Assembly (NCBI RefSeq): GCF_010634855.1
Contig: NZ_MWLQ01000016.1
Span: 1-64,000 of the forward strand
DNA length: 64,000 nucleotides
Direction of reading: 5' to 3'
From: Microbacterium sp. B35-30
GTDB lineage: Bacteria > Actinomycetota > Actinomycetes > Actinomycetales > Microbacteriaceae
The position numbers and the translations under genes are program-made. The first letter of the stretch is position 1, and the number at the start of each line of letters is the position of its first letter. The notes beneath the pieces were generated by a model. It was not told the origin of the DNA, did no database searches, and worked only from the letters and a program-made list of their open reading frames with translations. Shown in pieces: positions 9,730 through 17,973 of the stretch.

Positions 9730-9743
9730 TGAGAGCGCTCTCA
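9730..9743. promoter_or_regulatory. Putative LacI-family operator
   Basis: TGAGAGCGCTCTCA is a perfect 14-bp palindrome matching the LacI-family half-site pattern TGNNANCG/CGNTNNCA. It lies in the divergent region between the S8 protease and the winged-helix regulator gene. No LacI-family regulator is encoded in the window, so the binding protein would act in trans. Confidence 0.6.
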
Positions 9744-9837
9744 CGGAATCGTTAACCCGCGGGAATGTGGCATGAGGCAGATGAAACACTCGACTGCTAG
9801 ACAGGTCAGGTCTTCATCGGCGGCGAAAGGACGTGGC

Positions 9838-10464
9838 GTGTCGAGCGGAGTGGTGCAGGAGGCTGACGAGGTGCTGGTGCTCTGCGTGGGAATGCCGCTG
9901 CGGCATGTGGGTGAGCTCGCGAAGCTGCTCCGCGATCTGGCGGTCGTCGTCGCGGCGCCGGACGTTGAGGGCGCACTCACGCTGCTGCGTGACGTCCACG
10001 CAGGCCAGGACGATCCGGCTCAGCCGCCGCGCGCGGTCGTTCCTTCGGCGCTCGACGCCCACGCCGTCGGCCCCGCGGCACCGCTGATCATCGGGACACT
10101 GCGGATCGCCTCGGCCTCCCGCGAGGTCTCGGTGGCCGGCATCCGCGTGCACCTGTCGGCGCAGGAATTCGACCTGCTCGCCGCCCTCGCCTCCGACACC
10201 CACCGTGTCTGGTCGTTCGAGGACCTCACGGCACAGGTCTGGCAAACCGACTACCTGGGAGATCGCGAGCACGTCAACTCCGCGATCAAGAGGCTCCGTC
10301 GCCGTCTCGCCGGGCGTCCAGGGATTCGGATCGTCTCCGTGCGCGGGGTCGGCTACCGCCTGATGGTGGGAGGCGCGTCGTCGGTGCCGACCCCCCTCTC
10401 CGACGCCCTGCGTCGCTCACAGCGGCGGCCGCGCACCGACGACGCTGCAGAGGACGCCGCGTGA
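9838..10464 (+). CDS. OmpR-type winged-helix transcriptional regulator without a canonical receiver domain
   Basis: Protein of 208 aa whose C-terminal half is a Trans_reg_C winged helix: it contains LSAQEFDLLAAL, a VWQTDYLGDREHVNSAIKRLRR-like recognition region and a VRGVGYRL end, as in OmpR/PhoB proteins. The first ~80 residues look like a shortened receiver fold (VLVLCVG) but lack the acidic pocket, the phospho-acceptor Asp and the conserved Lys. The GTG at 9838 follows AAAGGA by six nucleotides and is chosen over an in-frame ATG at 9772. It is transcribed divergently from the secreted proteases and may control them; that link is inference from position. Its stop lies one base from the convergent SDR stop. 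Confidence 0.82.
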   Translation: MSSGVVQEADEVLVLCVGMPLRHVGELAKLLRDLAVVVAAPDVEGALTLLRDVHAGQDDPAQPPRAVVPSALDAHAVGPAAPLIIGTLRIASASREVSVAGIRVHLSAQEFDLLAALASDTHRVWSFEDLTAQVWQTDYLGDREHVNSAIKRLRRRLAGRPGIRIVSVRGVGYRLMVGGASSVPTPLSDALRRSQRRPRTDDAAEDAA

Positions 10465-10465
10465 T

Positions 10466-11230
10466 CTACCGGCCGCGCTCGCCGATGCGGGCCGCCAGGG
10501 ACGGCGGCGCAAATCGTGCCAAGGTGACGAGGGCCTTGTAGCGGCGCGACGGGATCGACACGGCTCTGCCGCGGGCGACGTCGCGCAGCGATTCCGCCAC
10601 CACGTCGCGGGCGTCGAGCCACATGGCGTCCGCCACACCTTCCTCGCCTGGGGCCAGCCCCAGGCGCTCGTGGAAGTTCGTGTGGGTGTACCCCGGGCAC
10701 ACCGCAGTGACCGTCACGCCGCGCGGGCCGTAGCGCCCGTTCGCCCAGCGGCTGAAGCTCACGAGCCAGCCCTTGCAGGCGCCGTACGTCGACCGCGGGA
10801 TGAATGCCGCGACCGATGCGACGTTCACGATCCGGCCGTGGCCGCGCGCCAGCATCGGGCCGAGTGCGGCATGGGTCAGCCGCATCGGCACCTCGACGTG
10901 CAGCTGCAGGTGGCGGACCTCGTCCTCGACGTCGTTGCGCTCGAATGCCAGCGGCAGGCCGAACCCGGCATTGTTCACGAGGATCTCGATCGGCCTCACC
11001 TCATCGGCGACGCGTGCCTCCACCCGCTCGCGCTGGCGGGGCTTCAACAGGTCGGCGACGACGACTTCGACCTCCACGCCGTAGGTCGATCGCAGCCCTA
11101 CCGCGAGCCGATCGAGCGCCTGCTTGTCGCGGGCGACGAGCACCAGGTGCGCGCCCCTCGCCGCCAGCTGTCTCGCGTACTCCGCGCCGAGTCCCGAACT
11201 CGCACCGGTGATGAGCGCCGTCTTCGCCAT
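10466..11230 (-). CDS. Short-chain dehydrogenase/reductase
   Basis: Classical SDR of 254 aa, an NAD(P)-dependent oxidoreductase of unknown substrate. The Rossmann motif TGASSGLG is at 8-15, NNAG near 86, and the catalytic Ser139, Tyr149 and Lys153 (STYGACK) are all present. The start at 11230 has no clear Shine-Dalgarno; instead TAGGCT (11238-11243) ends seven nucleotides upstream and overlaps the folA stop codon, so the gene probably has its own leaderless promoter inside the folA end. It faces the regulator gene convergently. Not obviously tied to folate metabolism. Confidence 0.9.
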   Translation of the reverse strand: MAKTALITGASSGLGAEYARQLAARGAHLVLVARDKQALDRLAVGLRSTYGVEVEVVVADLLKPRQRERVEARVADEVRPIEILVNNAGFGLPLAFERNDVEDEVRHLQLHVEVPMRLTHAALGPMLARGHGRIVNVASVAAFIPRSTYGACKGWLVSFSRWANGRYGPRGVTVTAVCPGYTHTNFHERLGLAPGEEGVADAMWLDARDVVAESLRDVARGRAVSIPSRRYKALVTLARFAPPSLAARIGERGR

Positions 11231-11237
11231 GCGCGTC

Positions 11238-11243
11238 AGCCTA
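11238..11243 (-). promoter_or_regulatory. Putative -10 box of the SDR gene overlapping the folA stop
   Basis: TAGGCT on the minus strand, seven nucleotides before the ATG at 11230. Its TAG is complementary to 11241-11243, the folA stop codon itself. Confidence 0.5.
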
Positions 11244-11819
11244 TTGGCGTGGGCCTTCGGAGCGCTCAGGCGGCGCAAGTCGCAGGAACCGATAACGGAT
11301 GCCCGAACTCGAGGTGTGCCACCCTTCGACCGGGTCCGTCGAGATCGTGCGCCAGTCGGTGCGTTCGGGCGCCTGCGTGTCGCCCTGGATCTCGAGATCG
11401 AGCTCGGTGACCTCCAGCAGGTCGGCCAGATCGATCGCCTCGCGGAACAGCTCGCCCCCGCCGATGACCCAGATCCGATCCGGGTGCCCCTCGGCGGCCA
11501 GCGCCAGTGCGGACTCGAGCGAGGCCGCGCGCTCGGCACCGGCATCCTTCCAGTCAGCCCGTCGGGTGACGACGATGTTGCGCCGGCCCGGCAGCGGGCG
11601 GAATCGGTCCGGGAACGACTCCCAGGTGCGGCGGCCCATGACGACCGGCGCCCCGAGCGTCAGGGCTTTGAAGTGCGCGAGGTCTTCGGGGACGTGCCAC
11701 GGCATGCCGCCCTGCGCGCCGATGACCCCGTGGTGCGCCTCGGCCCAGATCATGCCGATCCGGCGGATGCGGACACCGCCGGCACCCGCACCGCCGCCGC
11801 GCGTGAGGGGAGTCGTCAT
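11241..11819 (-). CDS. folA: Dihydrofolate reductase
   Basis: Reduces dihydrofolate to tetrahydrofolate, regenerating the cofactor oxidised by thymidylate synthase. The 192-aa protein has the [13 protein letters not shown] active-site segment (the Asp after PE corresponds to Asp27 of the E. coli enzyme), [10 protein letters not shown] and VIGGGELF. It carries an N-terminal extension of roughly 16 residues relative to shorter homologues. Its ATG overlaps the thyA stop (ATGA, 11816-11819), so translation is coupled to thyA; this is the classic thyA-folA operon. Confidence 0.95.
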   Translation of the reverse strand: MTTPLTRGGGAGAGGVRIRRIGMIWAEAHHGVIGAQGGMPWHVPEDLAHFKALTLGAPVVMGRRTWESFPDRFRPLPGRRNIVVTRRADWKDAGAERAASLESALALAAEGHPDRIWVIGGGELFREAIDLADLLEVTELDLEIQGDTQAPERTDWRTISTDPVEGWHTSSSGIRYRFLRLAPPERSEGPRQ

Positions 11820-12625
11820 ACCGCGACGGCGCCGCGGATCGCGGGGTGGTGCTGATAGTCCTCGACCACGAAGTCCTCGTAGCGGTAGTCGAAGATCGAG
11901 TCGGGCGTGCGGGCGATGCGCAGAGTGGGGTACGAGTAGGGCTCACGGGTCAGCTGCTCGCGAACCTGCTCGAGATGGTTGTCGTAGATGTGGCAGTCGC
12001 CGCCCGTCCAGACGAAGTCGCCCGGCTCGAGCCCGGCCTGCTGCGCCACCATGACGGTCAAAAGCGCGTAGGAGGCGATGTTGAACGGGACGCCGAGAAA
12101 CAGGTCGGCGCTGCGCTGATAGAGCTGGCACGACAGCTTGCCGTCGGCGACGTAGAACTGGAACAGCGCATGGCAGGGTGCGAGCGCCATGTCGGGGATG
12201 TCGGCGGGATTCCACGCCGAGACGATCAGCCGCCGGGAGTCCGGGTTCGCGCGGATCTGATCCAGCACGAGTGCGATCTGATCGATGTGCTCACCCGACG
12301 GCGTCGGCCAGGAGCGCCACTGCACGCCGTAGACCGGGCCCAGCTCGCCCGCGGCATCCGCCCACTCGTCCCAGATCGAGACGCCGTTCTCCTGCAGCCA
12401 CGCGACGTTGGACTCGCCCCGAAGGAACCACAGCAGCTCGTACGCGATCGACTTGAAGTGCACGCGCTTCGTGGTGATGAGGGGGAACCCCTCGGACAGG
12501 TCGAACCGGATCTGCCGGCCGAACGCACTCGTGGTGCCGGTGCCGGTGCGGTCGTCCTTGTGCGTGCCGTTCTCGAGCACGTCTCGCAGCAGGTCCTCGT
12601 ACGGGGTGGGGATCGGCGTCGTCAC
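11816..12625 (-). CDS. thyA: Thymidylate synthase
   Basis: Methylates dUMP to dTMP using methylene-tetrahydrofolate. The 269-aa protein has the catalytic Cys151 in [19 protein letters not shown] and the [11 protein letters not shown] segment. The GTG at 12625 is chosen because the protein then begins at the usual family position ([14 protein letters not shown]). TATCGT (12633-12638) ends seven nucleotides upstream, consistent with leaderless initiation. It overlaps folA by four bases. Confidence 0.95.
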   Translation of the reverse strand: MTTPIPTPYEDLLRDVLENGTHKDDRTGTGTTSAFGRQIRFDLSEGFPLITTKRVHFKSIAYELLWFLRGESNVAWLQENGVSIWDEWADAAGELGPVYGVQWRSWPTPSGEHIDQIALVLDQIRANPDSRRLIVSAWNPADIPDMALAPCHALFQFYVADGKLSCQLYQRSADLFLGVPFNIASYALLTVMVAQQAGLEPGDFVWTGGDCHIYDNHLEQVREQLTREPYSYPTLRIARTPDSIFDYRYEDFVVEDYQHHPAIRGAVAV

Positions 12626-12632
12626 GGCTGCC

Positions 12633-12638
12633 ACGATA
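12633..12638 (-). promoter_or_regulatory. Putative leaderless -10 box of thyA
   Basis: TATCGT on the minus strand, seven nucleotides before the thyA GTG at 12625. Confidence 0.45.
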
Positions 12639-12736
12639 CCCGCGGCCCGCGACGTGCGGGCCGGGGCCGCGCCGCGGCCGGCCGACACGACCTGCGTGTT
12701 GCGGCGAACGCGACTTATTCACACACATACGGCCCC

Positions 12737-12760
12737 TTGACAGCCGAAAAGGGTTAGCCT
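12737..12760 (+). promoter_or_regulatory. Promoter of the thioredoxin gene
   Basis: TTGACA (12737-12742) is followed by TAGCCT (12755-12760), which ends eight nucleotides before the GTG at 12769. The 12-nt spacer is short; an alternative -10, TGATCT at 12760-12765, gives 17 nt but matches the consensus poorly. Leaderless initiation is likely. Confidence 0.5.
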
Positions 12761-12768
12761 GATCTGCT

Positions 12769-13206
12769 GTGACCCTGGTCGGAGCCCTCATCGCCCTCGC
12801 CGTGCTGCTCGCGGCGACGGTGGCGCTCGGCGTCTTCCTGAACTGGCGCCAGTCCCACGCGCGCCACAACGTCGAGCACGAGGTCATCGAGCCTGCCCGC
12901 CTCGGCGCCGACGGGCTCGGCGAAGTCGCGACGCTCCTGCAGTTCAGCACCGAGATGTGCGCGCGCTGCCCCGGGGTGCACCGCACGCTCGCCGACATCG
13001 CCGACGGTCACGACGGCGTGCGCCACCTCGACGTCGATCTCACGCATCGCCCCGACATCGCCAAGCACTTCCACGTGCTGCAGACGCCGACAACGCTCGT
13101 GCTCGACCGTGACGGCGTCGTGCAGACCCGCTTCGGCGGCGCCCCCAGCCGCGACGTGCTCGAGCTCGAGCTCAACCGGCTGATCGCGGAGGATGCGAGT
13201 GTCTGA
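12769..13206 (+). CDS. Membrane-anchored thioredoxin-family protein
   Basis: Protein of 145 aa with an N-terminal membrane segment (about 4-24) and an extracytoplasmic thioredoxin-like domain with a CARC motif (Cys64, Cys67) and a cis-Pro segment QTPTTLVL. It is probably a thiol-disulfide reductant or oxidant at the membrane. The GTG start follows a close TAGCCT box and has no Shine-Dalgarno. It overlaps the DUF4395 gene, and an OsmC peroxidase follows, so the cluster looks like a thiol/peroxide defence unit. Confidence 0.88.
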   Translation: MTLVGALIALAVLLAATVALGVFLNWRQSHARHNVEHEVIEPARLGADGLGEVATLLQFSTEMCARCPGVHRTLADIADGHDGVRHLDVDLTHRPDIAKHFHVLQTPTTLVLDRDGVVQTRFGGAPSRDVLELELNRLIAEDASV

Positions 13207-13765
13207 AACCGCAGCCGCAGCCCCGCGCGGTATCGACCCCCGCGGCCCCCGCTTCGGCGCTGCCATCACCTCGGTGCTGCTGCTCGTCGTGGTGTTCCTC
13301 GGACTGACCGGACTGTCGACGAGCCGCGTCTCCGACATCGATCCCGGATTCGTCATCGGCGGTCCGTGGCTCATCAGCCTCGCCACACCGCTCGAGCGCT
13401 TCCTCGACCCCGCCTTCCTCCTCCTGCTCCTGGTCGCACTCCTCTTCCTGTGGGGAGTGCTGTCGCCGCGCACCGCGCCGTGGGGCGTCCTGTACCGCAA
13501 GGTGATCGCGCCGCGTCTCGCACCCCCGACCGAGCTCGAGGATCCGCGCCCGCCGCGCTTCGCGCAGGGCGTCGGCCTGTTCGTCTCCGTCATCGGGCTC
13601 GTGCTGCACCTGCTCGGCGTTCCCTGGGGTCTCACGATCGCCGCCGCGGCCGCTTTCGTCGCCGCCTTCCTCAACGCCGTGTTCGGGCTGTGCCTCGGCT
13701 GCCAGCTCTACCTGCTGCTGCAGCGCGCGGGGATCGTCGGACGCGCGCGTCCCGCCGCGGCCTGA
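13193..13765 (+). CDS. DUF4395 family membrane protein
   Basis: Predicted integral membrane protein of 190 aa with about four hydrophobic segments and a GLCLGCQLY motif near the C-terminus; the two cysteines in CLGC may exchange thiols with the neighbouring thioredoxin. DUF4395 proteins have no defined biochemical role but are commonly encoded beside thioredoxin-like genes. The reading frame overlaps the thioredoxin stop by 14 bases (ATG 13193; a GTG at 13199 is an alternative), which indicates translational coupling. Confidence 0.85.
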   Translation: MRVSETAAAAPRGIDPRGPRFGAAITSVLLLVVVFLGLTGLSTSRVSDIDPGFVIGGPWLISLATPLERFLDPAFLLLLLVALLFLWGVLSPRTAPWGVLYRKVIAPRLAPPTELEDPRPPRFAQGVGLFVSVIGLVLHLLGVPWGLTIAAAAAFVAAFLNAVFGLCLGCQLYLLLQRAGIVGRARPAAA

Positions 13766-13839
13766 CGCCCTGCGCCGAGAAGGGTGAGAAGGTCGCGACA
13801 CGAGCGGCTCGAACCGTCGCGGCGCGGCATCCGACGCTT

Positions 13840-13845
13840 TAGGCT
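13840..13845 (+). promoter_or_regulatory. Putative -10 box of osmC
   Basis: TAGGCT, followed by a 48-nt leader carrying GAGGAGG before the ATG at 13894. Unlike its neighbours, this gene would have a leadered mRNA. Confidence 0.4.
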
Positions 13846-13893
13846 GACGCGAGACGCCCACCACCCGGGCGCACCGCGAGCGAGGAGGCCCTC

Positions 13894-14319
13894 ATGACCG
13901 TCACCAGCGAAGCCACCGCCGCCTGGAAAGGCGCCCTGTTCGACGGATCCGGCGAGGTCAGCCTCGTGTCGTCGGGCCTCGGCACCTATCCCGTCAACTG
14001 GAAGGCGCGCAGCGAGGGATCGACCTCGGTCACCACGCCCGAGGAGCTCATCGCCGCAGCCCACTCCTCGTGCTTCAGCATGGCGCTGTCGCTCGCGCTG
14101 GCCGAGAACGGCACTCCCCCGGAGTCGATCGACACCACCGCGTCGGTGACCTTCAAGCCGGGCACCGGCATCACCGGCAGCCACCTCAACGTCAACGCCG
14201 TCGTGCCGGGCCTCGAGCCCGAGGACTTCGAGCGCATCGCGCAGGGCGCGAAGGTCGGCTGCCCGGTCTCGCAGGCGCTCGCCGGCATCGAGATCACCCT
14301 CGAGGCGACGCTTGCCTGA
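13894..14319 (+). CDS. OsmC/Ohr family peroxiredoxin
   Basis: Thiol peroxidase of 141 aa reducing organic hydroperoxides in the cytoplasm. The two family cysteines are Cys60 in AHSSCFSM and Cys123 in VGCPVSQAL. GAGGAGG precedes the ATG. It lies downstream of the thioredoxin/DUF4395 pair and its stop overlaps the next gene by eight bases. OsmC rather than Ohr is favoured by the AHSSC context, but the subfamily is not certain. Confidence 0.92.
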   Translation: MTVTSEATAAWKGALFDGSGEVSLVSSGLGTYPVNWKARSEGSTSVTTPEELIAAAHSSCFSMALSLALAENGTPPESIDTTASVTFKPGTGITGSHLNVNAVVPGLEPEDFERIAQGAKVGCPVSQALAGIEITLEATLA

Positions 14320-15256
14320 AGGCCGCTCGCCTGAGAGCCGACCGCCCGCTGACGACGGCCGGCGGGTCGTCGTCGCGGGGGCGTCCGGACTCACCGGCGG
14401 CGCGCTCGTCGAGAGCCTCCGCGCCGACGGCTTCTCGGTGACCACCCTCGTGCGCCGGCCGGCCGAAGCCGCCGACGAAGTCGAGTGGCTGACGACGGCC
14501 GAGCCGCTCGACCCCGCGGTACTCGCCGGCGCCGACGCCGTCGTCGGACTCAACGGCGCAAGCATCGGCCGCCTCCCCTGGACAGGTTCGTATAAGAACA
14601 CGCTGCTGTGGTCGCGCATCGCGCCGACCCGCGCCCTCACCCGCGCGGTGCGTGAACTGGGAACGGATGCCCCGCACTTCGTGTCGGCCTCGGCCGTCGG
14701 CTACTACGGCTCGCGGCCCGGCGTGCGGCTCGACGAAGACGCTCGCCGCGGCGAGTCGTTCCTCGCGGATCTGTGCGGAGAGTGGGAAGCCGCAGCGTTC
14801 AGCGCGGGCCAGGATGCCGCGGTGGCCGTGCTCCGCACCGCCCCGATCGTGCATCCGGAGGGCGTGCTGAAACCGCTGCTCCTGCTCACGAAGGCCGGGC
14901 TCAGTGGGCCGATCGGACGGGGAACGCAGGTCTGGCCGTGGATCTCGCTCGACGACGAGGTTCGCGCGATCCGCCACGTGATCGCCGCACGCCTCACCGG
15001 CGCCGTGAACCTCACGGGCCCCACCCGCGCCACGGCCAACGACCTCGGCTTCGCCCTCGCGGTGCGGATGAACCGACCGTTCCTGCTGCGCGCGCCGGTC
15101 TGGGGCATGAAGCTCGTGCTCGGTCCCGACGCCACCGATGCTCTCCTCACCACCGACGCGCATGTCGTCCCTGAGGTGCTCCAGCAGTCGGGCTTCGTGT
15201 TCACGCACCCGACCGTCGAGGACGCCGTCACGGCCGTCGTGCCCGCCGCCTCCTGA
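14312..15256 (+). CDS. TIGR01777-type (SulA/YfcH) epimerase-like protein
   Basis: Extended-SDR nucleotide-binding protein of 314 aa. It has GASGLTGG as the dinucleotide motif near residue 23, an ASAVGYYG segment with the Tyr, and the C-terminal DUF1731-like region typical of the YfcH family. The TTG at 14312 overlaps the OsmC stop and gives the longest frame; the true start could be slightly downstream, just before VVVAGASG. Substrate is unknown for the family. Operonic with osmC. Confidence 0.82.
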   Translation: MPEGRSPESRPPADDGRRVVVAGASGLTGGALVESLRADGFSVTTLVRRPAEAADEVEWLTTAEPLDPAVLAGADAVVGLNGASIGRLPWTGSYKNTLLWSRIAPTRALTRAVRELGTDAPHFVSASAVGYYGSRPGVRLDEDARRGESFLADLCGEWEAAAFSAGQDAAVAVLRTAPIVHPEGVLKPLLLLTKAGLSGPIGRGTQVWPWISLDDEVRAIRHVIAARLTGAVNLTGPTRATANDLGFALAVRMNRPFLLRAPVWGMKLVLGPDATDALLTTDAHVVPEVLQQSGFVFTHPTVEDAVTAVVPAAS

Positions 15257-15419
15257 TCCCCCTCGGCCGGCGATACACGGGTGGCCCCGCTGTTCTCCGC
15301 GCGCCTATGCGTGCGAAAAGCCTGGCCGGTCACCCGACACGCCGGCTCATTCCCACCCTCAGCCGCGCACCGTCGTCACGGAGCCGTGTTTCTGCACGCG
15401 GCGCCTCGCGGACGACGCG

Positions 15420-15878
15420 TCAGCCGGCGTCGGGAGAGCGGTCGGCGGGCTCGAGACGGATCGCGGTGCGCACCGCCTCGCGCGCGCGGCGCCGGTCGCC
15501 CGCCGCGTCGTAGGCGAGGCCCAGCCGGTACCACGCCCGCCAGTCGTCGGGGTGGGCCTCGGCATCGGCGCGGTACGCCGGGAACACGGCATCCCCGTCC
15601 TCGCGCATCACGCGCCCGCTCGGGCGCACCGTCACCTCGTCGGAGGGCAGCCCGCCTTCGGACTCCAGCCTCCGGCCCAGCTGTTGCGCACGTACGCCGA
15701 ACCACAGCTCGCGACCGAGCGCCCACGCGGCGATGAACGGCAGCACGATGAGCGCGATGCCCATCGCGACGCCGACCGGGTCTCCGCTCATGATCAGCAG
15801 CCACGCCCGCTGCCCGACGAGCACGATGTACAGCGCGAGCAGCGCCGCCATGACGACGACGCCGATGCGGGCGGTCAT
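15420..15878 (-). CDS. Small membrane protein with a tetratricopeptide repeat
   Basis: Protein of 152 aa: two N-terminal membrane segments (about 6-30 and 36-56), then a cytoplasmic part ending in one TPR-like unit (WRAWYRLGLAYDAAGDRRRARE). Its ATG overlaps the dapB stop (ATGA, 15875-15878), so it is translated with dapB. Function is unknown; it may be an assembly or scaffolding protein. The position after dapB recurs in Microbacteriaceae as far as I recall, which is recollection and not evidence in the sequence. Confidence 0.8.
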   Translation of the reverse strand: MTARIGVVVMAALLALYIVLVGQRAWLLIMSGDPVGVAMGIALIVLPFIAAWALGRELWFGVRAQQLGRRLESEGGLPSDEVTVRPSGRVMREDGDAVFPAYRADAEAHPDDWRAWYRLGLAYDAAGDRRRAREAVRTAIRLEPADRSPDAG

Positions 15879-16690
15879 GCGCCGGTCGTGCGGGCGACCT
15901 GGCCCGGCACTCCGCCCTCGTCGACAGGAGCAGCGTCGGCAGGTGCCGTGCGGCGGCCGATCCCGATGTCGATCAGGCTGTCGAGGCCGACGACCACGCC
16001 CGTGGCGTCGCGCGCTGCCGCGAGGGCGAGACGGATGCCGGGGCCATACGCCTGGGCCGGCTCCACCGTGTCGTGCACGATCGTGAGCGACTCCCCCGCC
16101 CCGGAGAGAACCGTCTCCTGACGGGCGACGACGCCGGGGCGGCGCAGCGAATGGATCGGCACGCTCGCGACCTGCTGACCGCGGGCACGCTGGTCGACGT
16201 GGGGCGATTCGACCGGCCCGACCGACGTCCGTGCGGCCGCAATGAGCTCCGCCGTGCGGACGGCCGTGCCGCTCGGCGAGTCGATCTTGGTCTCGCGGTG
16301 GGCCTCGACGATCTCGATCGAGGGGAAGAACGGGGCCGCGGCCGCGGCGAGGGCAGAGCCGAGCACCGAGCCGATCGAGAAGTTGGGGATGAACACCACG
16401 CCGCTGCCGGCGGCCTCGGCGAGCGGGCGCACGAGCGCGATGCGCTCGGCCGACCAGCCGGAGGTGCCGACCAGCACATTGATGCCCCGCTCGATCGCCG
16501 CGCGCACGACGTCGATCGATACCGCCGGCGTAGAGGCGTCGACGACCAGGTCGGCGCCGTCGAGCTCGGACAACTCGGACCGCGAAGAGAGGACGCCGGC
16601 GACCTCGAACCCCGGCTCGGCCTCGACCGCGTCGCGGATGATCGCGCCGAGCTTTCCGGTGCCGCCCACGATGGCCACGCGTGTCGTCAT
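15875..16690 (-). CDS. dapB: 4-hydroxy-tetrahydrodipicolinate reductase
   Basis: Second diaminopimelate/lysine pathway enzyme, NAD(P)H-dependent, 271 aa. It has GGTGKLG at 9-15, VGTSGW at 74-79 and the signature EAHRETKIDSPSGTA at 129-143. In E. coli the signature starts ExHH; here the first His (131) and catalytic Lys135 are kept while the second His is Arg132. TAGGAT (16697-16702) ends six nucleotides before the ATG, suggesting a leaderless transcript. The overlapping TPR protein follows. dapA is in the same gene block. Confidence 0.94.
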   Translation of the reverse strand: MTTRVAIVGGTGKLGAIIRDAVEAEPGFEVAGVLSSRSELSELDGADLVVDASTPAVSIDVVRAAIERGINVLVGTSGWSAERIALVRPLAEAAGSGVVFIPNFSIGSVLGSALAAAAAPFFPSIEIVEAHRETKIDSPSGTAVRTAELIAAARTSVGPVESPHVDQRARGQQVASVPIHSLRRPGVVARQETVLSGAGESLTIVHDTVEPAQAYGPGIRLALAAARDATGVVVGLDSLIDIGIGRRTAPADAAPVDEGGVPGQVARTTGA

Positions 16691-16696
16691 GGATCC

Positions 16697-16702
16697 ATCC
16701 TA
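16697..16702 (-). promoter_or_regulatory. Putative leaderless -10 box of dapB
   Basis: TAGGAT on the minus strand, six nucleotides before the ATG at 16690. Confidence 0.5.
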
Positions 16703-16762
16703 GGCGGCGCCCGCAGGCCCCTCCCGGCCGGTGGCACCCGCGTGGCCGCCTACCCTGGAGGG

Positions 16763-17236
16763 GTGGTGAAACTGCGCTCCTCCCCCGCCGACGCACCCGA
16801 TGCTCACGTCTTGCTGGCCGAGTACTTCCAGATCCGCACCGAGGGATTCGCGGTGCAGGGCGTCACGTATCGCACGACCTTCCCCGACCCGGCCGCGTTC
16901 GTGCCGCCCGCGGGCGTGTTCGTCGTGCTCGACGACGACGAGGGGGTCGCACAGGGCTGCGGCGGCATCCGTCTGATCCCCGACGGGCCGCTCGGCACAC
17001 GCTACGAGCTCAAGCATCTCTACCTCCGCCCCGCGACACGCGGCCGAGGCTGGGGACGCCTGCTCGTCGAAGACCTCGAGCGGCGCGCCCGCGAGTTCGG
17101 TGCGGCCGAACTCGTGCTCGACACGCACCACTCTCTCGAGGCGGCCGGTGCCCTCTACGCGCGCACCGGCTTCGAGGCGATCGAGCCCTACAACGACAAC
17201 CCCAACGCCTCCCGCTGGTACGGCAAGAGGCTCTGA
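16763..17236 (+). CDS. GNAT family N-acetyltransferase
   Basis: Acetyl-CoA-dependent N-acetyltransferase of about 157 aa. The acetyl-CoA loop is RPATRGRGWGRLL and the C-terminal motif reads AAGALYARTGFEAIEPY. The substrate cannot be read from sequence. Two adjacent GTG codons (16763, 16766) can serve as start: TACCCT (16751-16756) ends six nucleotides before the first, whereas GGAGG would suit the second. It is divergent from dapB. Confidence 0.88.
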   Translation: MVKLRSSPADAPDAHVLLAEYFQIRTEGFAVQGVTYRTTFPDPAAFVPPAGVFVVLDDDEGVAQGCGGIRLIPDGPLGTRYELKHLYLRPATRGRGWGRLLVEDLERRAREFGAAELVLDTHHSLEAAGALYARTGFEAIEPYNDNPNASRWYGKRL

Positions 17237-17249
17237 GCGGCTTCGTCGG

Positions 17250-17852
17250 TCAGACCGGGTAGACCTCGGGCAGACCGGTGCGCAGTTCGACCGGCAGGTG
17301 GCCCATGTCGTTGTGCGACAGCAGCGTCCACGGCCGCCCCTGCTTCTGCGCGATCACGCTCAGGCCGCAGTGCGCCTGGTTCAGTGTCATCCAGCGCCAT
17401 TCCGGCGCCTGCAGCACCTCGCGCACGAACCACGCGATCACGAAGTTGTGGGTGATGAGCAGCTCGTGCACGTCCCCGCGCTTGCGCGCGAGGAACTCGC
17501 TCGTCGCGTCCGACATCTGCGCGCGACCGGCCTCGACCTCGGCCTCCGTAACCGAGCCGAAGAACGGCTCGAACGCCGCCGGCGTCTCGTCGGTCATGCC
17601 GGTGGGCACGCAGTCGAACAGCAGCGCCGACGGCTCAGGCGACAGCGACGGCATCCGCTCGGCGACGGCGCGCGCGGTCTGGCTGGCCCGTTCGAGCGGC
17701 GAGTGCCACACCGCGTCGAACGGCACTCCCGACAGTCGATCCGCGAGAAGTGCCGCCTGCCGGCGTCCGCGGGGCGACAGCGGTCCGTCGACCAGTCCGT
17801 GCTGCGCGTCCTGATGTTCGCCGTGCCGCACGAGATAGATGTAGTGCGTCAC
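17250..17852 (-). CDS. Histidine phosphatase family protein
   Basis: Phosphoglycerate-mutase-like phosphatase of 200 aa. The catalytic RHGE lies near the N-terminus (YLVRHGEHQ), SPLERASQTA supplies the second arginine, and ITHNFVIAWF carries the second His. The GTG at 17852 gives the usual short N-terminus; an upstream in-frame start at 17903 would overlap a likely -10 box (TAGTGT, 17900-17905). Convergent with the acetyltransferase. Substrate is unknown. Confidence 0.88.
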   Translation of the reverse strand: MTHYIYLVRHGEHQDAQHGLVDGPLSPRGRRQAALLADRLSGVPFDAVWHSPLERASQTARAVAERMPSLSPEPSALLFDCVPTGMTDETPAAFEPFFGSVTEAEVEAGRAQMSDATSEFLARKRGDVHELLITHNFVIAWFVREVLQAPEWRWMTLNQAHCGLSVIAQKQGRPWTLLSHNDMGHLPVELRTGLPEVYPV

Positions 17853-17973
17853 GCAGCTCACTCCGTCGGGGTCACGTGCCCGGGGAAGGCACCTCCTCCA
17901 CACTACGACACCGCGTCGCCGCCGCCGATGAACGTGGGACGGGCGCGTCGCCCGAGGTCCGTGCGCGGGAACC

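Noticed and set aside
9578..9730. Upstream starts of the S8 protease (ATG 9649 and 9730)
   Set aside because: They place a long charged stretch before the signal peptide; 9649 remains possible, 9730 falls inside the operator.
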